Part shown: piece by piece, positions 32,217-39,430 of the stretch | How positions within the stretch are numbered: position 1 is the stretch's first letter | Layout: each line of letters opens with the position of its first letter | Assembly: GCA_902787025.1 (NCBI GenBank) | Contig: CADAER010000006.1 | Coordinates: 1-46,155 of the forward strand | DNA length: 46,155 nt | Reading direction: 5' to 3' | From: Oscillospiraceae bacterium | GTDB lineage: Bacteria; Bacillota; Clostridia; Oscillospirales; Acutalibacteraceae | The notes under the pieces: model-generated | What the model was told of the DNA's origin: nothing | The model's input: only the letters and a program-made list of their open reading frames with translations | Database searches by the model: none | Program-made: the position numbers and the translations under genes

Positions 32217-33839
32217 ATGGCTACAAACACTCCGAGCACGACCGCTTCCGACAAGCTCAATTATAAGCGAACTTTTCTTATTGGTTTTGGTTTTATGGGC
32301 TGTATGCTTATGTGGTCGGTTTATAATTCTTATGTTCCCGTAATATTCCGAGCTAAACTTACAGAGCTGACTGGAGGCAATCTCCCTGCATTCCTTTCTG
32401 TTGCTCTCTTAGTTAATGCTATAATGACAATCGACAATGTTTTTGGCGTAATTTTTCAGCCGTTTTTCGGTAAGAAGAGTGACCATACTCATTCAAAACT
32501 CGGCAAAAGAATGCCATATATCATTATCTGTCTGCCCTTATGCGCTTTGTTTTTCAGCTTTATACCCGTTGCGGCTACAGTTAAAGCGGCAGGCTTAAGC
32601 ATTGCGCTTATGATGAGTGTCATTATTTTCTTTAACTTTACAATGTCAGTATGGCGCTCACCTGTTGTTTCTCTTATGCCAGACTTCACTCCCTCTCACC
32701 TTCAGTCAGATGCAAACGCCGTTATCAATATTATGGGCGGAATCGGTCAGATGATTGGATTTGTCGTAGGAACAATCGCAACAGCTGTTGTCGGACTGCT
32801 CGGTTTTTCCGCATTACACGATGCCCTTAAAGCAAAGACAAACACCCTCGGTCAGATTCTTGCTCTTGATGAAGCAGGAAAGCCTGTAATTAATTATCTT
32901 GTTGATAAATCAACCATTGATGCTACCAGACTTGAAAACTTTATAGAAAGTGGACGTGACACACTTACAATTGACGGGAAAGTTGTCGCCGAAAAAGTTG
33001 CGGACCTTTCCAAAGGTTCGCCTCAATATGTCAATTACACTCCTATTTTTGTAATTTCGGCAATTATTGCCGTTCTTTGCCTTGTTGTGCTTGTTGCATT
33101 CTATAAAAAGAATAAGCAATATGACCTTTCCGCAAAAGTTGAGCTTGAATCGGCAGAGGAAAAGCCCAAAAAGATTAAGATTCATGACCTTCCCATTACA
33201 AAGGAAGAGAAGAGAAGCCTTTTGGTTATGCTTGCTTCTTTATTTTTAATCAATAATGCAACAGAGGCTATTGTTCCCAACTTTACAAACTTTGCCTTGG
33301 ATACGCTTGATGTTAAACCAATTTACTCAACCTTGATGATGGCAATTTTCGCTGTGTCACTGGCGGCATTTGGTATTCCTGCCGGTGCTATGGGACGAAA
33401 ACTGGGTCGCAAAAAAACAATTATTATCGGATTAAGCGTTATTGTTGTAATGTTCGCAATTTATCTTGCGGTTTCTCAATTTGTCAACAACAAAACATTT
33501 ACTTGGATTGTCCTTTGGATTGCACTTGTGGTCGGCGGCGCAGCTGTCGGTTGCATAAACATAAACACCCTTCCTCTTGTTCTTGCAATCGGTGGACGCG
33601 AATATGTCGGAACATTTACAGGCTATTACTACACCGCTACTTTTTCTGCAGCAATTACCGGTCCTATTCTTTGCGGTCTTGTTGTTGGTTTGTTCAATGA
33701 TGACTATAACTTTATGTTCCTTTTCTGTGCAATTATGTTTGCTCTTGGTCTTACCGTAATCACTCAAGTTAGACATGGCGAATCAAATGAGCTGAGTGAC
33801 AAAGAACTTGAGCAGATAAGAATGGAAAACGAAGACTGA
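32217..33839 (+). CDS. GPH/SLC45-like sugar:cation symporter (MFS)
   Basis: The protein has 540 residues and about 12 membrane helices. The cytoplasmic loop GKKSDHTHSKLGKRMPYI between helices 2 and 3 matches the SDRxRSxxGRRxPY motif of glycoside-pentoside-hexuronide symporters. A polar insertion (~residues 205-280) separates the two halves, and the second half carries AMGRKLGRKK. It should import a sugar or glycoside with H+ or Na+. Position right after the GH31 and transaldolase genes suggests it brings in their substrate. The codons are visibly AT-richer (TTT, ATT, GCA, AAT in place of the GC-ending codons of both neighbours), and it has its own promoter, so it probably arrived separately. 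AAAGGAGA precedes the ATG at 32217. Confidence 0.85.
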   Translation: MATNTPSTTASDKLNYKRTFLIGFGFMGCMLMWSVYNSYVPVIFRAKLTELTGGNLPAFLSVALLVNAIMTIDNVFGVIFQPFFGKKSDHTHSKLGKRMPYIIICLPLCALFFSFIPVAATVKAAGLSIALMMSVIIFFNFTMSVWRSPVVSLMPDFTPSHLQSDANAVINIMGGIGQMIGFVVGTIATAVVGLLGFSALHDALKAKTNTLGQILALDEAGKPVINYLVDKSTIDATRLENFIESGRDTLTIDGKVVAEKVADLSKGSPQYVNYTPIFVISAIIAVLCLVVLVAFYKKNKQYDLSAKVELESAEEKPKKIKIHDLPITKEEKRSLLVMLASLFLINNATEAIVPNFTNFALDTLDVKPIYSTLMMAIFAVSLAAFGIPAGAMGRKLGRKKTIIIGLSVIVVMFAIYLAVSQFVNNKTFTWIVLWIALVVGGAAVGCININTLPLVLAIGGREYVGTFTGYYYTATFSAAITGPILCGLVVGLFNDDYNFMFLFCAIMFALGLTVITQVRHGESNELSDKELEQIRMENED

Positions 33840-33860
33840 TTAAACCGGAAGGAGAGCCTT

Positions 33861-34826
33861 ATGGAAAGAAAAATGCCTAAGGGCTATGCGGTTTTATGGG
33901 CTGTTTTCGCCGCCGCCTACGGCGTGTGGATGACGGTCTTTATGCCGAAATATGTGCTTGACAACTATGAGAATATGCCGGCGGAAATGCTCGTTGACGG
34001 CAAGGTTTATCCGAATCTCAGCGGTATGGTCGGCGCTCACTGGCTTTATCCCCTGTGGGTTGTTTTCTCCGTCGCCGCCTTGCTGCTTTTCATCTTCTAT
34101 CTGAAAAAATTCCTCTACTGCGATACGCAGACGAAGGCGATGACGGTCGTTTCCGCGATACTTCTCGTGGCGGGCTGCGTTTTCGTGGTCGTTTACGGTT
34201 TTCTCGGTGAGGAGCCGTTCATCAACAAGGTGAAATTCGTCACCGCAAGCATGATAGGCCTTGAATTCCCCTGGCTTTTCAGAGTGTGGGGCGTGCTGGG
34301 CTCGGCGAGCGTGTTTGTAAACACGCTTTACTGCTACCGCAAATACGGCTATAACAGCAGGGCGGGACTTATCGCGGGCTCAATCGGCGCGTTCGCGATT
34401 TTCATAACAATCAACTGCCCCTCCGTCGGCTCTGACCCCGCGCCGTATTTCCCGAGACCGAGAATGCTCGGTCACTGGGCGGGCGCTCTGATTTTCGCGG
34501 TCGGCTGCGCCGCTCCCGTGGTGATATTCCTTTTCAGTACGGCGAAGAGATTCAAGGGCAGATTCGCCGTGACCGCGGTTGTGTTTGTCGGCCTGCTTCT
34601 TGTTATGCTTGTGCTTCTTGTGACGGTCGGAAAGAGCGCGATAATCGAAAATATTCCGATGGTAGCCGCTTACATTCTTTTGTTCCTGTTCAATTTCACG
34701 CATATCTACGACAGGGCGATAGAGGGCGCGTTCCCCGCGATGAGAAATGACACGGTGACTTATTACGGCTGCCCCAACAGCGAGAAAGCGGAAAAGCTTC
34801 AGACCGCGAAAACGGAAATGAAATAA
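33861..34826 (+). CDS. Polytopic membrane protein of unknown function (8 or so TM segments)
   Basis: The protein has 321 residues. Hydrophobic segments lie near 9-26, 62-82, 97-117, 136-155, 170-188, 209-229, 242-262 and 268-287. The polar tail (ca. 290-321) ends in many Lys/Glu residues. Short loops include YVLDNYENMPAEM and PSVGSDPAPYFPRPRMLGHW, the latter Pro-rich and perhaps functional. I recognise no family. It follows the transporter by 21 bases with a good GGAGAG ribosome site, so it is co-transcribed, yet its base composition returns to that of the surrounding genome. A role beside the transporter, such as accessory subunit or exporter, is only a guess. Confidence 0.75.
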   Translation: MERKMPKGYAVLWAVFAAAYGVWMTVFMPKYVLDNYENMPAEMLVDGKVYPNLSGMVGAHWLYPLWVVFSVAALLLFIFYLKKFLYCDTQTKAMTVVSAILLVAGCVFVVVYGFLGEEPFINKVKFVTASMIGLEFPWLFRVWGVLGSASVFVNTLYCYRKYGYNSRAGLIAGSIGAFAIFITINCPSVGSDPAPYFPRPRMLGHWAGALIFAVGCAAPVVIFLFSTAKRFKGRFAVTAVVFVGLLLVMLVLLVTVGKSAIIENIPMVAAYILLFLFNFTHIYDRAIEGAFPAMRNDTVTYYGCPNSEKAEKLQTAKTEMK

Positions 34827-34853
34827 TTGACATAATAAACTGCATATAAAAGC

Positions 34854-34883
34854 AAAAAGCACGGACGCCGTCCGTGCTTTTTT
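34854..34883. terminator. Bidirectional terminator between convergent operons
   Basis: AAAGCACGGACG and CGTCCGTGCTTT form a long perfect stem with A-runs before and T-runs after. It serves the plus-strand transporter operon and the minus-strand acyl-CoA synthetase gene ending at 34894. Confidence 0.9.
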
Positions 34884-34893
34884 ATGTTTGTTT

Positions 34894-37185
34894 TTAAAGT
34901 TTGCTTCTCTGGATTTTTCCGCTTATGCTCTTGGGGAGGGAATCGCGGAAAACGACGAGTCTCGGATATTTGTAGGGGGCGGTGTGCGCCTTAACGTAAT
35001 CCTGAATCTCTTTTTTGAGCTCCTCGGTGCCTTCGGTACCTTTGGTGAGAACGATGGAAGCCTTGACTATCTGGCCTCTGACCTCGTCGGGAGCGGCGGA
35101 GACGCCGCATTCGAGAACATAGGGGAGTTCCATGATAACGCTTTCAATCTCAAACGGACCGATGCGGTAGCCCGAGGATTTGATGACATCGTCAACTCTG
35201 CCGACATAGAAGAAGAAACCGTCTTCATCTCTGTAGGCGGTGTCGCCCGTGTGATACCAGCCGTTGCGCCAGGTTTCGGCTGTTTTTTCCTCGTCTTTAT
35301 AGTAGCAGACGGCGAGGCCATAGGGCAGGCCGTTTTTGATGTTTATGCAGATTTCGCCCGTTTCGCCCGCGGGGAGGGGTTTGTCGTCGGGGTCGAGAAT
35401 CTGGACGTCATAAATCGGGGCGGGCTTGCCCATTGAGCCGATTTTATGCTCGGCGCCGCGCATATTGCCGCAGATGAGGGCGGTTTCGGTCTGACCGAAG
35501 CCCTCTAAAATCTGAAGGCCTGTCGCCTGCTCGAAAAGTCTGTAAACCTCGGGGTTGAGCGCCTCGCCCGCCGTGGTCATATGCTGAATGGACGACAGGT
35601 CGTATTTAGTGATATCCTGACGGACCAGCATACGCAGAAGAGTCGGGGGAGCGCAGAAGGTCGTGATGTTATACTCCTTGAACATCGGAAGGATGTCCTC
35701 CGCGTGGAAGCGGATTTCGTCATAGACGAACAGGGCGGTTTCGCACATCCACTGGCCGTAGAGCTTGCCCCAGGCAGCCTTTGCCCAGCCTGTGTCGGAG
35801 TAGCTTAAATGCAGGCCGTCGGGGTCGACATCGTGCCAGTATTTAGCGGTGTGGAACTGGCCGAGAGGGTATTTGTAGCTGTGAACTGCGAGCTTCGGGA
35901 AGCCCGATGTGCCCGAGGTGAAATACATCAGCATATAGTCGTCGCCGCCGGGAGCGTCCGCGGGTTTTGCGTAGTGGGTGGAGAAGCGCATATACTCCTC
36001 GTTGAAGTCGCGCCAGCCCTCGCGGGTGCCGTTGACGATGAGCTTGTTGACCATTCCGTCGTAGCTTTTGAGAGCCTCTTCGACGTTGGGGCAGATTTCC
36101 TCGCCGTCTGCCGTGCAGATTATTGTTGTAACGCCCGCGAACTTGAATCTGTATTCATAGTCGTGCGGGAGAAGCTGGAAGGTGGCGGGAATCGACACGG
36201 CGCCGATTTTCTCGAGCGCGAGGGTCGCGAACCAGAACTGGTAGTTTCTTTTGAGAACGAGCATAACCCTGTCGCCGCGCTTTATGCCGAGCGAAAGGAA
36301 GTAGTTTACGCAGCGGTTTGTGTGCTGTTTAATCTCTTTCCAGGTGAATCGGGTGGGGACTTTGTCTTTCGAGACATAGACCATCGCGATTTTGTCGGGA
36401 TCCTTGTCGGCTATCTCGTCGATTATATCGAAAGCGTAGTTGAAGTGCTCCTCGTTTTTGAAGGTGACGGAAACGGGAGTGCCGTTTTCATCCTCGACGG
36501 TGTCGATGTATCTTTTGTAAATGCGGTCCTTCGTGTCGCGCATATGCTTCATCTGAGGGGCGCCGACTCTCTTTGTGGGCTGAAGCTCGGGTATCGGCTC
36601 GCCCGACGGATTGAGGACAATGGCGTAGAAGCTGCAGTCCTTTCCGCCGACGGCTCTTTCGCCGTGCGGTTTGCCCGAATCGAAATAGATGCTGTCGCCC
36701 GCGTTGAGTATCTCGCTGTGGCTGCCTACCTGGACCTCAAGCTGACCGTCGATGACGATGTCGATTTCCTGGCCCGCGTGAGTGGTCAGTTCGATGGGCT
36801 TCGACTGAGCCTCCTCGCTGTATTTGCTGATTACATAAAGCGGTTCGGAGATTCTGTTCTTGAAGCCGTAAGCCATATTGTAGTAAGTCATTCCGTGCGC
36901 GTCGGAGATTCTCGGCGCCTCGCCCCTGCGGGTTACGAAATATGAATAAAGCTTGGGCGATTTGCCTTCGATGAGGTTGGTGACATCGACCTGAAAAGCG
37001 CTCGCGCATCTGTAAAGGAAGGCGAAGTTGAGGTCGCTTTCCCCTCTTTCGCACGCGAGGTATTCGTCAACGCTCACGCCTGTTTTTTCCGCCATTTCTT
37101 CTACGGATATGCCCTCGATTTCACGCAGTTCGCGAATACGGGCAGCCATTTCGTGGATTTTCATATCCAGGTTGTTAAGTTGCAT
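34894..37185 (-). CDS. XRE-HTH + cupin + AMP-dependent acyl-CoA synthetase fusion
   Basis: The protein has 763 residues. Residues 15-73 are an XRE helix-turn-helix (IRELREIEGISVEEMAEKTG). Residues 115-195 are a cupin (GQEIDIVIDGQLEVQVG, LNAGDSIYFDSGKPHG). Together they form the usual HTH-cupin regulator. Residues ~240-763 are a complete ANL acyl-CoA synthetase of the medium-chain/acetate-like class: P-loop FTSGTSGFPK (422-431), EGFGQTETA, WYHTGDTAYRDEDGFFFYVGR, SSGYRIGPFEIES and catalytic Lys757 in PKSISGKIQ. It should activate a carboxylic acid to its CoA thioester with ATP while also being able to bind DNA or a ligand. The acid is unknown. GGAGG is nine bases before the ATG. The transcript has a T-box leader (37212-37480), so expression should rise when a certain tRNA is uncharged. 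Confidence 0.9.
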   Translation of the reverse strand: MQLNNLDMKIHEMAARIRELREIEGISVEEMAEKTGVSVDEYLACERGESDLNFAFLYRCASAFQVDVTNLIEGKSPKLYSYFVTRRGEAPRISDAHGMTYYNMAYGFKNRISEPLYVISKYSEEAQSKPIELTTHAGQEIDIVIDGQLEVQVGSHSEILNAGDSIYFDSGKPHGERAVGGKDCSFYAIVLNPSGEPIPELQPTKRVGAPQMKHMRDTKDRIYKRYIDTVEDENGTPVSVTFKNEEHFNYAFDIIDEIADKDPDKIAMVYVSKDKVPTRFTWKEIKQHTNRCVNYFLSLGIKRGDRVMLVLKRNYQFWFATLALEKIGAVSIPATFQLLPHDYEYRFKFAGVTTIICTADGEEICPNVEEALKSYDGMVNKLIVNGTREGWRDFNEEYMRFSTHYAKPADAPGGDDYMLMYFTSGTSGFPKLAVHSYKYPLGQFHTAKYWHDVDPDGLHLSYSDTGWAKAAWGKLYGQWMCETALFVYDEIRFHAEDILPMFKEYNITTFCAPPTLLRMLVRQDITKYDLSSIQHMTTAGEALNPEVYRLFEQATGLQILEGFGQTETALICGNMRGAEHKIGSMGKPAPIYDVQILDPDDKPLPAGETGEICINIKNGLPYGLAVCYYKDEEKTAETWRNGWYHTGDTAYRDEDGFFFYVGRVDDVIKSSGYRIGPFEIESVIMELPYVLECGVSAAPDEVRGQIVKASIVLTKGTEGTEELKKEIQDYVKAHTAPYKYPRLVVFRDSLPKSISGKIQRSKL

Positions 37186-37211
37186 AAGGGATTACCTCCG
37201 TTCCGGGGCCG

Positions 37212-37480
37212 AAAAAAACCCGCCCCAAAGTAATTGAACTTTGAGACGAGTATAAAAATCAATACCCGCGGTACCACTCAAATTGTGTTTACACACCACT
37301 CAGGCTCTGACAAGCCGTATGCATTTACGCAGCAATCACGGGGAGGTTCTACTTGCCTTTCGGGTTTCTTCCTCCCGGCTCGGAAGCTACAGATATGCAC
37401 CGCGCGCCGACAGCTCGCACCGGCCGCTGCCTCTCTTAAGACCGCAAATGCAATCACTCTTCGTCAAAGCCTTTTTTATG
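37212..37480 (-). ncRNA. T-box riboswitch leader
   Basis: Reading the minus strand 5' to 3': stem I starts near 37478 with GGCTTTGACGAAGAGTGATT, then AAGAGAGGC and the apical GGTGCGAG closed by CAGC/GCTG. The returning strand is GGTGC-ATATCTGTAG-CTTCCGAGCC. A GGGAGG/CCTCCC stem follows. The antiterminator carries the T-box TGAGTGGTACCGCGG (37266-37280). A terminator, GTCTCAAAGT pairing with ACTTTGGGGC then GGGTTTTTTT, ends at ~37212. The bulge TGGT should pair with ACCA, i.e. a tRNA with discriminator A. The specifier must lie in ATATCTGTAG: ATC (Ile), CTG (Leu) or TAT (Tyr) would agree with discriminator A, whereas TCT (Ser) and TGT (Cys) would not. The choice is unresolved. Confidence 0.85.
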
Positions 37481-37697
37481 GTAAACCCCGCTTTCCGCTT
37501 TAACGCAATCCCGACGGCTCTTTTCCCGCCGTGTTTTGCAAAAATACTCGGCAATAAACAAATTATTCCCTGCGTTTTTTGCTTCACCCGGACGAAAAAA
37601 TTTCTCGTCAGTCTCCGCGTCACGCGACAAACGGTGTTTACATTTTTTCTGCAAAGCGAAGTATTAAAAAATTAATTCCGTTTGCTTTGGCTTAGTT

Positions 37698-37726
37698 ATA
37701 ATAAACCATCTTTATTGTTTTGTCAA
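37698..37726 (-). promoter_or_regulatory. Promoter of the T-box leader
   Basis: On the minus strand TTGACA, exactly 17 bases and TATTAT are found. Transcription would start near 37691, giving about 200 bases before the T-box core and a ~500-base leader in all. The first 200 bases contain an ACGGC/GCCGT hairpin but nothing I can name. Confidence 0.8.
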
Positions 37727-37745
37727 ATGTTTTTTTATAGTGCGG

Positions 37746-38483
37746 TTAAACATTCGGAATTACGCTGAAGCGGATGATTCTCGAATCGTTTGCGAAAAAC
37801 TGGACAATTTCCTCCATGGGAAAATTCGACGGGGTTTTGATGACGACCTCGTAGTGGAATTTGCCGTCGTTGCTGTCGCCGTCGTTGTCGATTTCGATTT
37901 CCTCGAGCTGGGTGTTCCAGTTTTCGAGCCGCGCGAGGAATTCCTTCTGGAAGGTGCCGTCCTCCTGCACGTGGAAATCGAGCTTGTTGTCGGACCAGGA
38001 CTCGACGCCGAAATTGAATTTATGCATGACATACTGAACGACGACAACGACAATCATCGAGAAAAGACCGATTATATACATACCCGCGCCGATGGCAAGA
38101 CCTATGCCCGCCGTAGCCCAGATGCCCGCGGCTGTTGTGAGACCTTTGATGCTCGCGCCGTGCTTGAAGATGACGCCCGCGCCCAAAAAGCTTATGCCGC
38201 TGATGACCTGCGCCGCGATTCTGGCGGGGTCGGTGCCGTTTGTGCCGTTGAGATATCCGCCCGCCGCGTTTACAAGGTCCGCGAAACCGTATTTTGAAAC
38301 TATCATCATAAGCGCGGAGGCGCAGCAGACCATAATGTGAGTGCGCAATCCCGCGTTTTTAAGCCTGCGGCTGCGCTCAAAACCTATCGCCGCCCCGCAC
38401 ACGCAGGCAACGATTATCCTGATGAAAAAGTCGAGATATTGCGACGGGACTATCTGCCCGAAAAAATAATCGTGAAATGACAC
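37746..38483 (-). CDS. MgtC/SapB family membrane protein
   Basis: The protein has 245 residues. Four or five N-terminal membrane helices carry the family motifs CGAAIGFERSRRLKNAGLRTH, ALMMIVSKYG, RIAAQVISGISFLGAGVIFK and GLTTAAGIWATAGIGLAIGAG. A cytoplasmic ACT-like C-terminal domain (~155-245) follows. MgtC proteins act in low-magnesium or acid adaptation and inhibit F-ATPase in pathogens; many gut commensals carry them with unknown targets. The start is GTG at 38483, supported by AAAAGGAG seven bases upstream and by the promoter at 38551-38579. Confidence 0.92.
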   Translation of the reverse strand: MSFHDYFFGQIVPSQYLDFFIRIIVACVCGAAIGFERSRRLKNAGLRTHIMVCCASALMMIVSKYGFADLVNAAGGYLNGTNGTDPARIAAQVISGISFLGAGVIFKHGASIKGLTTAAGIWATAGIGLAIGAGMYIIGLFSMIVVVVVQYVMHKFNFGVESWSDNKLDFHVQEDGTFQKEFLARLENWNTQLEEIEIDNDGDSNDGKFHYEVVIKTPSNFPMEEIVQFFANDSRIIRFSVIPNV

Positions 38484-38550
38484 GGGACCACTCCTTTTGG
38501 GTAATCTTTCGCGGCGCCGGCCGTCACAGCGCCGTTTGATATATTAAAGG

Positions 38551-38579
38551 AGTATAATACATTTGCGCGCGATTTTCAA
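38551..38579 (-). promoter_or_regulatory. Promoter of the MgtC gene
   Basis: On the minus strand TTGAAA, 17 bases and TATACT are seen. The ~60-base leader contains a GGCGC/GCGCC hairpin; it is too short for a magnesium M-box. Confidence 0.75.
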
Positions 38580-38690
38580 GTTTTTTTGAAGATTTTGTAT
38601 AAAAAAGAGTGGGATTCGGCGGGATTTTTGGATATTTTAGGGATTGGATGGGGGGTTATTGTTTTATTTTCCCGGAGAGGTTTGTATCAG

Positions 38691-38905
38691 GGTGAGTTTT
38701 GCGGACTCCCTCCGTCACGGCTTCGCCGTGCCACCTCCCTCGATGAGGGAGGCTATACACCTCATCCGTCTTGCCTTTGGCAAGCCACCTTTTTTCTCCG
38801 AAAACGGGCACCCTTTTGTCGCTTACGCGACATTTCCCCTGACAGGGGAATAACCCAAAGGGCGAGCCGAGTAAACTCCTTCCGTCACGGCTTCGCCGTG
38901 CCACC
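38691..38905. repeat. Mosaic hairpin repeat block B (165-bp unit, copy 1)
   Basis: Positions 38691-38855 match 41651-41815 with three substitutions by eye. The unit strings together hairpins: CACGGC-TTC-GCCGTG, CCTCCCTC-GAT-GAGGGAGG, CTTGCC-TTT-GGCAAG, GTCGC-TTAC-GCGAC and CCCCT-GAC-AGGGG. A second CACGGCTTCGCCGTG unit lies at ~38885-38899. Open frames across it are translations of the repeat, not genes. The 947 bases between MgtC and the next gene hold only its promoter and these repeats. Confidence 0.75.
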
Positions 38906-39165
38906 GTCTCGCCTGCCGGCTCGGTCGGCGCTTCTGCCTTGCGGCTTTATAATGCCCTCAGAAATATGGTCGTTCTACTCACTGCCGTTCGCATTACTCC
39001 CTATTTCTTCACCTCAGCGCCTCGCTTCATCGTCCACCGGACGCGCTTCGGTGCTTCGCCCACCGGAGACCCGCGCCCCCAAAGGAGGAGGCTATAAGAG
39101 GGCGGAGACCCGCGCACTCGGAGGAGGCTATGCGCGAGGGGAGATTGCAAAGATAAAAAAGCGGC

Positions 39166-39240
39166 ACGGATGTATCCGTACCCTACGGGATTGTTTATAA
39201 ACTGAGGCGGGGTTGGCGGGCGGATGATATCCGCCCCTAC
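39166..39240. repeat. Two related hairpins ending in CCCTACGGG
   Basis: ACGGAT-GT-ATCCGT followed by ACCCTACGGG (39166-39189) and GGGCGGAT-GAT-ATCCGCCC followed by CTACGGG (39218-39243) look like two versions of one module. The outer stem bases changed on both sides so that pairing is kept. The second version also occurs at 21022, 41615 and 42023. Confidence 0.55.
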
Positions 39241-39370
39241 GGGAGGCGGGGGTTGGGAAGCAGGTAACAGGGGTCAGGAAGCCGGGGGCAGAAATTTGGA
39301 ATTGGGAATAATATATGTAAAACTTTTACAATTTACTTTAATAAACAGTTGTAATTTATCACTGCAAATG

Positions 39371-39399
39371 TTAAAATTATTCTGTTAAGGAATTATACT
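39371..39399 (+). promoter_or_regulatory. Possible promoter of the repeat surface protein
   Basis: TTAAAA (39371-39376), 17 bases and TATACT (39394-39399) are seen. A second TTAATTATACT follows ten bases later. The gene's GGAGG and ATG stand about 30 bases downstream. The -35 is weak. Confidence 0.4.
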
Positions 39400-39430
39400 C
39401 TTAATTATACTTTTACAAGGAGGATGTTTT

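Noticed and set aside
34888-36945. Long plus-strand frames opposite the acyl-CoA synthetase
   Set aside because: Shadows of a well-recognised fusion protein.
37266-37280. Possible tRNA fragment (GGTACC context)
   Set aside because: The motif is the T-box antiterminator; no cloverleaf can be drawn around it.
37234-37675. Open frames across the T-box leader
   Set aside because: The region folds as a T-box with promoter and terminator; the peptides are basic, low-complexity and unrelated to any family.
38484-38550. Magnesium M-box upstream of MgtC
   Set aside because: The leader is only ~60 bases and lacks the long M-box architecture.
38586-39200. 204-codon open frame rich in SRLRRATS and GGYTPH motifs
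   Set aside because: It is a translation of the hairpin repeats; the same peptide appears at 41621-42115 and no ribosome site precedes it.
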